From NCBI GenBank assembly GCA_026392815.1, contig JAPLBI010000168.1:1-8183 (forward strand): 8,183 bases of DNA. The letters are read 5' to 3'. A model generated the notes under the pieces. That model was not told the origin of the DNA. It saw only the letters and a program-made list of their open reading frames with translations, and searched no databases. Below, piece after piece: positions 1 through 6,605 of the stretch; position 1 is the first letter of the stretch; each line of letters opens with the position of its first letter. Made by a program: the position numbers and the translations under genes. This DNA is from Actinomycetota bacterium. Its GTDB lineage: Bacteria; Actinomycetota; Actinomycetes; Nanopelagicales; Nanopelagicaceae.

Positions 1-529
1 CACGTTCGCCGACTTCGCGCGTTTCAAAACTACGACGAAGCGGCAACTGCCAGCAAACATCTGGTTTGGTATCAACGAAGTGGCGATTTTCTTTCTGCGC
101 CAAGTGGTGAAGAACGCAACCGAAGTTTCCGGTGTAACCAGGCGCTACGTGACCCCTACGGTTTAAGAAGATACATCCATCATCGATGGTGCGAGTCTTA
201 CGTTCTTTATCTTCATCTAAATCTGAGATACGAAGTTGGCCATTTGGTTTCTTCGGGCGTGCTTGATCGTAGAACTGCCACATCTCAGGTGTTAGATCAG
301 CGGCGGCTTTGCGAACGCGTTCTTCGTCATCTTCATCGGAATACATCGCACCTTCTGTGCAGCATCCTGCATTGGGACGGTTTTCAAATACGCCCTTGCA
401 ACCATCGCCATAAATACAGGTCCAATATGAAGTCAGCCACGTTAAGTCACATTTAAAGATTTCCTCAGGATCGTTGGGATCTTCGAATTCGACCCAATCG
501 CGTGCGAAACCTGGCTTAATTTCTGACAT
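1..529 (-). CDS. Cys-rich conserved hypothetical protein, C-terminus beyond window edge
   Basis: An open frame of 176 codons starts at the ATG at 529 and runs off the left edge without a stop, so the protein is incomplete. Eight cysteines lie at residues 27, 38, 44, 56, 57, 119, 138 and 159. They sit in conserved-looking contexts: KCDLTWLTSYWTC, GDGCKG, AGCCTEGA, DDGCIFLN, GCVLHHLA and KPDVCWQLPLRR. The order (C-D-L, a CC-x-E-G-A, then G-C-I-F-L and a C before LPLRR) resembles the DUF3109/YkgJ type of proteins proposed to bind Fe-S clusters or zinc. I also recall similar uncharacterised actinobacterial proteins of roughly 230-250 residues. Metal binding is inference; no enzymatic role can be assigned. 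The gene is divergent from proC across 30 bases. No Shine-Dalgarno sequence precedes the ATG, but a TAGGCT hexamer lies 8 bases upstream, which would suit a leaderless transcript. The family pattern gives high confidence that the frame is coding. Confidence 0.85.
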   Translation of the reverse strand, partial: MSEIKPGFARDWVEFEDPNDPEEIFKCDLTWLTSYWTCIYGDGCKGVFENRPNAGCCTEGAMYSDEDDEERVRKAAADLTPEMWQFYDQARPKKPNGQLRISDLDEDKERKTRTIDDGCIFLNRRGHVAPGYTGNFGCVLHHLAQKENRHFVDTKPDVCWQLPLRRSFETREVGER

Positions 530-537
530 AGTCGCAG

Positions 538-543
538 AGCCTA
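538..543 (-). promoter_or_regulatory. Candidate -10 hexamer (TAGGCT) for a leaderless transcript of the Cys-rich gene
   Basis: Read on the minus strand, TAGGCT matches the TANNNT pattern of actinobacterial -10 elements and lies exactly 8 bases before the ATG at 529. Transcription would then start at or next to the start codon. No ribosome binding site is present in the gap. Short TANNNT matches arise by chance, so this rests on position and on the similar arrangement at two other starts in the window. Confidence 0.3.
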
Positions 544-547
544 CGCG

Positions 548-553
548 TACTCT
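548..553 (+). promoter_or_regulatory. Candidate -10 hexamer (TACTCT) for leaderless proC
   Basis: TACTCT matches TANNNT and ends 6 bases before the proC ATG at 560, the spacing expected if the first transcribed base is the A of the start codon. The 30-base gap has no Shine-Dalgarno sequence for proC, and it must also carry the start signals of the divergent gene. Any -35 region would lie inside the coding sequence of the Cys-rich gene. Confidence 0.35.
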
Positions 554-559
554 TTCGCT

Positions 560-1384
560 ATGGCTAATTCAGAGAAATCGTTAATCGACTCCAAGGTCGC
601 AGTTATTGGGGCCGGAGTAATGGGCGAAGCACTTATCTCTGCCTTGATTACCTACGGAGTTAAGCCAACAAATGTCACCATCTCTGAAAAGCGCGAAGAA
701 CGCGCTGCTGAGTTAATCGCTCGCTATAAAGTGGCAAATGCTGACTTAGCCAAGAACGTTGCGCAGAGCGATCTAATTCTTCTAGTCGTTAAGCCACAAG
801 ATATGGCCACAGTATTGGCTGAAATCGCGCCTGTGATCAGCAAGGGCGTACTAGTTATCTCATTCGTGGCCGGTAAGCAGATCCGCGGTATTGCCGACAT
901 CATCGGAACTTCTGCAAACCCTGTCATTCGCGTGATGCCAAATACGCCAACGTTAGTCGGCGCCGGCATGGCTGCCATCTCTTGCTGTGCGCTAGTCACT
1001 CCAGAACAGAAAGCTTTCACTCTCGGCTTCTTAGGCGCAGTTGGAAAAGTGATTGAGGTAGATGAGGATCTACAAGATGCCGTAACAGCAACAAGCGGAT
1101 CTGGCCCAGCATATTTCTTTAGATTTGTAGAAGCGATGGTCGATGGCGCAGTGGCACTTGGACTATCGCAAGAAGATGCAACCACCTTAACAATTCAGAC
1201 GATCGTCGGAGCGGCGAAGCTGCTAGATCAATCTGGTGATTCCCCAACTACGCTTCGCGAAAAGGTAACTAGCCCTAACGGAACAACTTTTGCAGCGCTC
1301 AATTCTTTTAACGATTCAGATATCTCTACAACTGTTGCAAAAGCTATGAAGGCAGCACGTGATCGCTCACAAGAACTTGCATAA
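560..1384 (+). CDS. proC: Pyrroline-5-carboxylate reductase
   Basis: This enzyme reduces 1-pyrroline-5-carboxylate to L-proline with NAD(P)H, the last step of proline biosynthesis in the cytoplasm. At 274 residues it has the normal family length. The N-terminal Rossmann domain shows GAGVMG at residues 17-22, a SEKR stretch at 42-45 at the end of beta-2 (basic residues suit NADP(H)), VVKP at 76-79 and RVMPNTP at 124-130. The C-terminal dimerisation/active-site domain has the signature SGSGPAYFF at 179-187, followed by EAMVDGAV, QTIVGAAKLL and VTSPNGTT (236-243). Most relatives have SPGGTT there, so Asn240 is a small deviation. The start at 560 is the only one giving a complete Rossmann strand. 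It has no Shine-Dalgarno sequence but a plausible -10 element just upstream. The 3' end overlaps the following secreted-protein gene by 26 bases, so the two are probably cotranscribed. Nothing suggests damage. Confidence 0.97.
   Translation: MANSEKSLIDSKVAVIGAGVMGEALISALITYGVKPTNVTISEKREERAAELIARYKVANADLAKNVAQSDLILLVVKPQDMATVLAEIAPVISKGVLVISFVAGKQIRGIADIIGTSANPVIRVMPNTPTLVGAGMAAISCCALVTPEQKAFTLGFLGAVGKVIEVDEDLQDAVTATSGSGPAYFFRFVEAMVDGAVALGLSQEDATTLTIQTIVGAAKLLDQSGDSPTTLREKVTSPNGTTFAALNSFNDSDISTTVAKAMKAARDRSQELA
1348..1352 (+). promoter_or_regulatory. Ribosome binding site (GAAGG) supporting the GTG start at 1359
   Basis: GAAGG lies 6 bases before GTG 1359, inside the end of proC. It favours this GTG over the in-frame TTG at 1377 as the start of the secreted protein. 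The longer form also supplies a positively charged n-region for the signal peptide. Confidence 0.5.
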
Positions 1385-2561
1385 GTTATTTGCTCTAACT
1401 CTAATTTCGGCGTTGGTATTTCCGACAACTGCCAACGCGGCACCAAAGTTAGTCACTGTAAAAGGCGCGGTTAAATGGGCGGAGAGCGCTGAAGTAGAAC
1501 TATTTGCCGTTACTGCAGAGTCAGTAATCACGCTTAAGAACGTATTGACCAACACATCGAATATCGAGATTCAGGCGAGAGATTTCGCTGGAACCAGTCT
1601 TTGGTCAAAGACCATTGATTCAGGAAGCGATGAAGTTGCAACGGCAATTGCTGCAGATAACCAGGGAAATATCTGGCTCGCTGGAAATTCTGCACTGCCA
1701 GCAAGCGCAGAAACGACTACTGCAGTGGGCGGCGCACTTAACCCAGATAACGTAGCGCTCGAAAATGTAACTCCGCTTCGCCAAGATATGCGCCAATTAA
1801 CGCTCTGGAAGATAAGCAAAGCTGGCGAAGTTACTGAAACCTTTTCTAGCGCCCAAAGTGAGATTTCAATTGTTGAGGCGATATCAATTAGCGCAACCGG
1901 TATTTCTCTTATCGGCTCTCGTGAGTCTGGACCATTTCTAATCTCAGCCAATATCAAAGGAGAATTTGGTAAAGAGTTAAAGATCGGAACAGCCAAGACC
2001 AAGTTGAACTCTGTAGTCAGACTCGGTGATGGAACCGTTAACCTATTTGGATCAAGTACTGAAACTTTGGCCGGCAAGAAATTGGTAGGACGCGAAGATG
2101 GGATTTTGATTAAAACCTCTAAAACCGGAGCAATCGCTTCAGTGGTTCGCAGTTCTGCACCGAGAGCGCAACGCAGTTGGAATAACGCAACTAGCACCTT
2201 ATTCCTGACTGGTTCAGTTAGATCAGGAACAACGAGTGAGAGTGCTATTACAAAATTCACGAGTTCTTTTACACCGACCTGGACAACTCGTTTCGCATCT
2301 ACTGGAAGCACGCTCGCATCAAATGGCCCCAACAACTCCTTCTATGCTGTTCTCGAACCTACCGCTGCAGTTAAAGGTCTAGCTCCCACCAAGTTAGTAA
2401 AAGGTCAAAGTATTGTTCTGCAGTTTGATAGTAAAGGTTTGCTAATTAACGCCTTTACCGCTGCAGAATTGAGTCAAGTTAAATCAACAGGTTTCTCCGC
2501 TGGCGGTGGACTATTTCTATTGACAGAAACTGGAATATTTAGAGTGGGCGCAGCGAAATAA
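1359..2561 (+). CDS. Secreted beta-propeller-like protein
   Basis: This 400-residue exported protein has no recognised enzymatic motif. Residues 1-27 form a signal peptide: a His/Lys n-region, a hydrophobic core LFALTLISALVF, and an A-N-A cleavage site after residue 27, so the mature protein would begin near Ala28-Pro29. The rest is Ser/Thr/Ala-rich beta-type sequence in loose repeats with a hydrophobic strand ending in a Gly turn. Examples are DEVATAIAADNQGNIWLAGN (91-110), ISISATGISLIGS (175-187), VVRLGDGTVNLFGSS (219-233), STLFLTGS (279-286) and GGGLFLLTETG (382-392). The first closely resembles the SBBP beta-propeller repeat. I estimate about six blades, consistent with one propeller. The GTG start is backed by a GAAGG site. 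The gene overlaps proC by 26 bases and the convergent metallopeptidase gene by 23 bases. The mature protein has no cysteine. Function unknown; binding to a surface or to another secreted protein is a guess. Confidence 0.85.
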   Translation: MIAHKNLHKLFALTLISALVFPTTANAAPKLVTVKGAVKWAESAEVELFAVTAESVITLKNVLTNTSNIEIQARDFAGTSLWSKTIDSGSDEVATAIAADNQGNIWLAGNSALPASAETTTAVGGALNPDNVALENVTPLRQDMRQLTLWKISKAGEVTETFSSAQSEISIVEAISISATGISLIGSRESGPFLISANIKGEFGKELKIGTAKTKLNSVVRLGDGTVNLFGSSTETLAGKKLVGREDGILIKTSKTGAIASVVRSSAPRAQRSWNNATSTLFLTGSVRSGTTSESAITKFTSSFTPTWTTRFASTGSTLASNGPNNSFYAVLEPTAAVKGLAPTKLVKGQSIVLQFDSKGLLINAFTAAELSQVKSTGFSAGGGLFLLTETGIFRVGAAK

Positions 2562-4920
2562 GTTGGTTACCAACGCCGGCAATCAAATTACGCACTTTAT
2601 TTAAGACGATCCAAGTCGAATCAATTCCATCTGCGCTCTGTTCTTTAGTGACCAGCGAGATAGTCTTTTTCGAGATATCAATTGCACAGAGTCTTTCCTG
2701 ACAGTTGAAGGCCGTTGTTGTTCCATCGCTACTTAGAAACTTAGATGGCGTTCCATAGTTAGTTGGTGGCAAAGTTGTGAATACCGTTGGAGCGCCTAGA
2801 TATGCCCATCGAATCTGTTCCGCCTTAGGAATCGTAAGAATTGAAGAGGTAAGCCAGGTTGCGATAATTCCACGAGCGCCTTTATGTAGCGCTACGTCGT
2901 AACCCACAACCGATATCGCCTCACCTGATGTATCAAGTGTTTGATAACGCCAGCTACTTGCCGCCAGACCAATTCGCTTAGCAACTCTTATCGCACCTGA
3001 TGTCGCTTCCTTGCGAGTGTTAATTGTAAGGATCGAGTCATAGAGCAGCACAGTCTCTTTGCCATCAAATAGCGCATCTAGATGGAAGCCCACATCACCT
3101 GTTGTTCGATCATCAGTTTTACGATCGCCATCAACGAGTTCGTATTTCCATTCAGTACTGGATTTGGCTTTTACGGCGCCTAAGAGAATTCCTTGAGACT
3201 CATCGCGATAGAAGACTTGGATACCAGCTGAGCTAATTGAGCAGGCGTTTGAAACGCTGACATCACTGGCTGTGCGCACGCGAATTGGATCTTCGTAGCT
3301 ATTTACCGCAGTGCCATTGCCGTCAATAATTTCATATTTGAAACTCTTGCCATCGTATGTGGCATAACGCAGATCTTTATCTACCGAATCAGAGTAGAAG
3401 ATATGCAGTGTTTGCTCTTTACCAAATCCACTAACGCACGCAGAGACATCTCCTGCAATTGGATTACGGGTACGGCCCGCAGAGCCGCCGCGACCATCAA
3501 CAGTTAATTTGCTCCACACCTTGCCATTCCAGAGCGCAACTTTAAGCGAACCATTTATTGCATCTTGATAAACAATCGCAGGATTAGCGTTAAAGGTAGC
3601 GCTGGTTAGATTGCGTGCATCAACTTTCGGATCGATCACCGTCTTCTTCCAAGGCTCTTGCGGCGTTATGGAATTCGTAGTGATTGGATCAGAAGTTCCC
3701 AAAGAGTTTGATGCAGTTATTTCAAAAGAATAGATCGTGCCATTTTTTAGCCCTGCCATAACAGCCGGGCTAGTTGTAAAACTCTTCTCTGCACCAGTCT
3801 TAGTATTTTTAACGGTGTAGCTAGTTATTTGTGCAGCGCGCGCATTGGCAGGCGGATCAAAGCGAATGATCGCTGAACTATCTGAAACAAGAGCCTGGGC
3901 GTTACGAACTTGCTGTGGAATTCCAACGGCAATACCCACAGGCGGCTTATTTCGTAGATCTTGCATCATCGCCAGTAATAGCGGCCCTGGCTCATGGAAA
4001 ATTTCTCCGGCATCGAGATTAGGAGACATCGCTGCATCTTTACCAGCGTTAGAAAATGTTGCCTCATCTAAATGGCTAACAGAAGAACCATCTTCATATT
4101 TCTTAGGCGTATAAAGCAGTGGCTTTACGCCACCATTTGCTGCAACTCCGAGGGGTCCTGACCAAACTAACTTCGAAGTTAACGCTTCACCAAGTTCAAG
4201 TGAGGGTGAGGGAAGATCTGAAAGTCTGCGTCCATCTCCTGTTTGAGCATATGCATCATAAGGAGTTGGTTGATCAATCGAACCGTAACCGAAGAAATCG
4301 TCGTAACTATCAGTTGAGAGAAATCCAAGTCCGTGCGCCATCTCATGGAGAATTGCAGACTGCAGATCGTATTCAGATCTACTTGGACCAGATCCAGTTC
4401 CACGGTACCAATTTGCTAATGAGTTAACGGTGATAATCATTTCGGGGTTATCGCCATCTAAATCTTTACCGGCAAGTGCGTTAGCTAGCGCTGAGGGATA
4501 CCAGAGACTGGAATCTGGTGCGCCTTTAAAATTTGAGAAATAACTTCCAGGTCGGGCACTTCCTAAGACGCTATACGAGGAAGATCTTCCCCAAGTCGCA
4601 TCTATATAAATTGGAACGCTAGATTCAAAATTTGCCGCCCAGACATCGACGGCGGCTTGCATCTGAACCTTGGTCCATTCTGGAAAGTTGTTGTACTTAA
4701 CAATTATCTTTGATTTCTTCTCTAGCTTTCCAACTTTCGGAGTTGGCGATTGGAGAATGTTTGCAGAAGGGCCGGCATAAACATTGCCCCAATGTGTTGC
4801 AGGGCGAACCAGAACTAAAGCATCTGCTGATGTCGGAGTAACTAACCCCAGGAAGAGCGCGGAGATCGCTGTGAGTATGGCAACAGAGCGAGTGGGAATT
4901 CGCATAAATTTCCTTGCCAT
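2539..4920 (-). CDS. Secreted zinc metallopeptidase with FnIII-like module and C-terminal repeats
   Basis: This 793-residue exported protein probably degrades proteins or peptides outside the cell. Residues 1-34 look like a signal peptide (basic start, hydrophobic core SVAILTAISALFLGLV, A-D-A cleavage after residue 34). The zinc motif HEMAHGLGFLS at 192-202 contains HExxH (His192, Glu193 as general base, His196). It is followed by PTPYDAY (219-223 region), KLVWSGPLG, a GSSVSHLDE segment (His283) and AMSPNL (297-302) in the place of a Met-turn, then LLLAMMQDL. I recognise this order from secreted HExxHxxGF peptidases with a distant metzincin-like look. A true metzincin has His or Asp at position 202, and this protein has Ser. 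Residues about 327-420 read as a fibronectin type III module (SYTVKNTKTG, YSFEITASNSLGTSDP). Residues about 440-665 hold four degenerate repeats ending in W-x-x-x-x-V-D-G-like strands. Cysteines 495, 560, 740 and 745 could form disulfides. The start is ambiguous between 4920 and 4905. Confidence 0.88.
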   Translation of the reverse strand: MARKFMRIPTRSVAILTAISALFLGLVTPTSADALVLVRPATHWGNVYAGPSANILQSPTPKVGKLEKKSKIIVKYNNFPEWTKVQMQAAVDVWAANFESSVPIYIDATWGRSSSYSVLGSARPGSYFSNFKGAPDSSLWYPSALANALAGKDLDGDNPEMIITVNSLANWYRGTGSGPSRSEYDLQSAILHEMAHGLGFLSTDSYDDFFGYGSIDQPTPYDAYAQTGDGRRLSDLPSPSLELGEALTSKLVWSGPLGVAANGGVKPLLYTPKKYEDGSSVSHLDEATFSNAGKDAAMSPNLDAGEIFHEPGPLLLAMMQDLRNKPPVGIAVGIPQQVRNAQALVSDSSAIIRFDPPANARAAQITSYTVKNTKTGAEKSFTTSPAVMAGLKNGTIYSFEITASNSLGTSDPITTNSITPQEPWKKTVIDPKVDARNLTSATFNANPAIVYQDAINGSLKVALWNGKVWSKLTVDGRGGSAGRTRNPIAGDVSACVSGFGKEQTLHIFYSDSVDKDLRYATYDGKSFKYEIIDGNGTAVNSYEDPIRVRTASDVSVSNACSISSAGIQVFYRDESQGILLGAVKAKSSTEWKYELVDGDRKTDDRTTGDVGFHLDALFDGKETVLLYDSILTINTRKEATSGAIRVAKRIGLAASSWRYQTLDTSGEAISVVGYDVALHKGARGIIATWLTSSILTIPKAEQIRWAYLGAPTVFTTLPPTNYGTPSKFLSSDGTTTAFNCQERLCAIDISKKTISLVTKEQSADGIDSTWIVLNKVRNLIAGVGNQLISLRPL
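2562..2574. repeat. 13-base perfect inverted repeat at a convergent gene junction
   Basis: GTTGGT, one central base, ACCAAC: a 6+1+6 palindrome directly after the stop codon of the secreted propeller gene and inside the last codons of the convergent metallopeptidase gene. No T-tract follows on either strand, so it is not a standard intrinsic terminator. It may be chance or a short 3'-end structure. Confidence 0.25.
4911..4915 (-). promoter_or_regulatory. Shine-Dalgarno (AAGGA) for an internal Met6 start of the metallopeptidase
   Basis: On the minus strand AAGGA lies 5 bases before the ATG at 4905, which is Met6 of the annotated frame. A start there gives MRIPTRSVAILT..., still a complete signal peptide. 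The upstream ATG at 4920 has no Shine-Dalgarno sequence but a possible -10 element 8 bases upstream. The two starts may be alternatives or both used. Confidence 0.4.
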
Positions 4921-4928
4921 AGCGCCTA

Positions 4929-4934
4929 ACGCTA
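4929..4934 (-). promoter_or_regulatory. Candidate -10 hexamer (TAGCGT) upstream of the metallopeptidase
   Basis: On the minus strand TAGCGT fits TANNNT and sits exactly 8 bases before the ATG at 4920, the same spacing as the TAGGCT before the Cys-rich gene. It would give a leaderless message starting at ATG 4920. Nothing comparable is visible for the divergent gene at 4956. The match is short and may be chance. Confidence 0.28.
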
Positions 4935-4955
4935 TCAGGATGCGAGAATGTCGCC

Positions 4956-5303
4956 ATGACCCCCAAGTCTCAAGCCGATATGGCAGAAGTAGATTTCACA
5001 GAAGTAATCTCAAGGATGAAATCTGAGCGACCAATAACCTTAGATTTCAATACTTCTGCATCACGCCCAGAACCGACTTTAGATGAAGCGCGCACTGAGT
5101 TAGCAAATTCGATCGGCGAGATCGCTCACAAGGTTTTCTCAAAGAAGTATGGTCCACTCGTTGGAACTGTCACAAAGACAACAGCCGAGACGTTGTTGAA
5201 GAACGCGGAAGAGAACCTTTATCGCGCCAAAGGTGATGCCACCTTAATTATTCAAGAGTTGGTCGACCGAGCATTTACTTCACCAAAGAAAAAGAAGAAG
5301 TGA
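4956..5303 (+). CDS. Small hypothetical protein with C-terminal lysine tail
   Basis: I do not recognise this 115-residue protein. It has no signal peptide, membrane segment or cysteine and looks mostly helical. Residues about 50-106 (LDEARTELANSIGEIAHKVF, then TETLLKNAEENL-like helices and LIIQELVDRAF) are typical of a compact helical domain. The N-terminal 45 residues are more polar and probably flexible. The protein ends in PKKKKK, a strongly basic tail that could contact nucleic acid or another acidic partner; this is only inference. Its stop overlaps the GTG of the glutaredoxin-like gene in a GTGA, so the two are almost certainly translated from one message. Neither the ATG at 4956 nor the in-frame ATG at 4980 (Met9) has a convincing Shine-Dalgarno sequence. 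I keep the first because it follows the divergent gap directly. The gene is divergent from the metallopeptidase across 35 bases. Confidence 0.75.
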   Translation: MTPKSQADMAEVDFTEVISRMKSERPITLDFNTSASRPEPTLDEARTELANSIGEIAHKVFSKKYGPLVGTVTKTTAETLLKNAEENLYRAKGDATLIIQELVDRAFTSPKKKKK

Positions 5304-5554
5304 AGCCAGTAGTAACTGTTTATTCACGCAGTGGATGTCATCTATGTGAGAACGTTGAAGTAACTTTGGCGGGGCTGACAGAAGAACTCAATTTTGATTT
5401 AGAGATAAAGCTGATTGACGGAAGTCCAGAGTTAGAAAAGTTATATGGACACGAAGTTCCGGTGATTCATATCAATGGCGAGCATCATGACTTTTTCAGA
5501 GTGGATGTAGAGCGCTTTAGATCTTCCCTTGAAATACATCATCAGCGTCGATAA
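5300..5554 (+). CDS. Glutaredoxin-like thiol-redox protein (DUF836 type)
   Basis: This 84-residue thioredoxin-fold protein of the short bacterial glutaredoxin-like family probably takes part in cytoplasmic thiol-disulfide exchange. The active-site motif C-H-L-C is at residues 13-16, directly after the first strand VVTVYSRSG. The cis-proline of the fold is in EVPVIHING (Pro54). The size matches the family, which lacks long extensions. Translation starts at GTG 5300, whose GTGA overlaps the stop of the preceding 115-residue gene, so translational coupling is likely; the A/G-rich run just upstream offers only a poor Shine-Dalgarno match. The 3' end overlaps the convergent XPB helicase gene by 38 bases. 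In actinobacteria I recall such proteins being encoded near rex and heme-synthesis genes, but no such neighbour is visible here. Its physiological substrate cannot be told from sequence. Confidence 0.9.
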   Translation: MKPVVTVYSRSGCHLCENVEVTLAGLTEELNFDLEIKLIDGSPELEKLYGHEVPVIHINGEHHDFFRVDVERFRSSLEIHHQRR

Positions 5555-6605
5555 TTCGATATGAATAACCTTGTTCGGCAAGGAAGCGTTGGCGATTCTG
5601 TGCAAAATCTTGATCGATAGTGTCGCGCGAAACAACTGAGTAAAACTTAGCGCCACGGCCATCTGCCTTGGGACGCAAGATTCGCCCTAAGCGCTGTGCT
5701 TCTTCCTGACGAGAACCAAAAGCGCCAGATACCTGAATCGCAATGGTTGCCTCTGGTAAATCAATAGAAAAATTGGCAACTTTTGAAACAACTAAACACG
5801 TGATCTCACCGGTGCGAAATGCAGCAAAGAGCTTTTCGCGCTCTTTGATTGGTGTCTCACCTTTAATTACCGGAACGCCAAGAGTTTCAGAGAGATCATC
5901 CAGCTGATCGATATATTGACCGATAACTAGAATTTGCTCGCCTGCATGTAGGCCAACAAGTTCTTCAACAACATCACGCTTAGTGCGGGTAGTTGCGCAG
6001 TAGCGATAACGCTCTTCTGGCTCTGCTGTTGCATAGGAAAGGCGTTCTGCTTCGGTCAGATTTACACGAACTTCAATACATTCGGCAGGTGCGATATATC
6101 CCTGGGCTTCGATCTCTTTCCATGGAACGTCAAAGCGCTTTGGACCAATTAGCGAAAAGACCTCGCCCTCCATGCCATCTTCACGAACCAACGTTGCAGT
6201 TAGCCCTAAACGGCGGCGCGATTGAATATCAGCGGTAAAGCGAAAGATTGGTGCTGGCAGTAAATGAACTTCGTCGTAAATGATTAAGCCCCAGTCATGG
6301 GTATCAAAGAGATCAAGGTGTGAATAGACACCATTCTTCTTCTTCGTCATAACCTGATAAGTCGCAATTGTTACTGGGCGGATCTCTTTCTTTGCACCTG
6401 AGTATTCGCCGATCTCATCTTCATTTAGCGTTGTGCGACGAAGTAACTCTTCACGCCATTGGCGCGCTGCCACAGTATTTGTTACCAAAATTAAAGTTGT
6501 CGCTTTGACATGCGCCATCGCTGCAGCACCGACAATTGTCTTTCCAGCGCCACAAGGAAGTACAACAACGCCAGAACCACCATGCCAGAATCCTTCTGCG
6601 GCCAA
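5517..6605 (-). CDS. XPB helicase-core open frame (C-terminal fragment)
   Basis: This frame carries the complete helicase motor. Counted from the codon at 6605, it has Walker A LPCGAGKT (16-23), the DEVH box IYDEVH (109-114), motif III LTATL (135-139) followed by the XPB-type R-E-D triplet (141-143), motif V KVANFSIDLPEA, and motif VI QRLGRILRPK with its arginine finger region (304-313). It ends in the family-typical FLAEQGYSYRIIDADD. The codon at 6605 is TTG without a Shine-Dalgarno sequence and corresponds to an internal Leu of the family. The frame stays open upstream to 6710 with no ATG or GTG, and the first ATG lies after Walker A. The fragment therefore has no credible start of its own and would not be expected to yield an active helicase unless the true sequence contains the missing block. 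Its 3' end overlaps the glutaredoxin-like gene by 38 bases. Confidence 0.6.
   Translation of the reverse strand: MAAEGFWHGGSGVVVLPCGAGKTIVGAAAMAHVKATTLILVTNTVAARQWREELLRRTTLNEDEIGEYSGAKKEIRPVTIATYQVMTKKKNGVYSHLDLFDTHDWGLIIYDEVHLLPAPIFRFTADIQSRRRLGLTATLVREDGMEGEVFSLIGPKRFDVPWKEIEAQGYIAPAECIEVRVNLTEAERLSYATAEPEERYRYCATTRTKRDVVEELVGLHAGEQILVIGQYIDQLDDLSETLGVPVIKGETPIKEREKLFAAFRTGEITCLVVSKVANFSIDLPEATIAIQVSGAFGSRQEEAQRLGRILRPKADGRGAKFYSVVSRDTIDQDFAQNRQRFLAEQGYSYRIIDADDVFQGKI

Noticed and set aside
244..456. Plus-strand 70-codon frame
   Set aside because: It lies opposite the Cys-rich conserved frame, whose cysteine contexts are clearly protein-like.
724..1185. Minus-strand open frame of 153 codons inside proC
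   Set aside because: Shadow of proC, which is unmistakable on the other strand; Ser/Thr/Ala-rich composition with no motif.
1571..2335. Long minus-strand open frame (254 codons) opposite the secreted propeller gene
   Set aside because: It is antisense to a gene with a signal peptide and ribosome binding site, shows no family motif, and arises from the codon bias of the plus strand.
5283..5300. A-rich run as a slippage site
   Set aside because: The run is broken by G residues and both overlapping genes read correctly without slippage.
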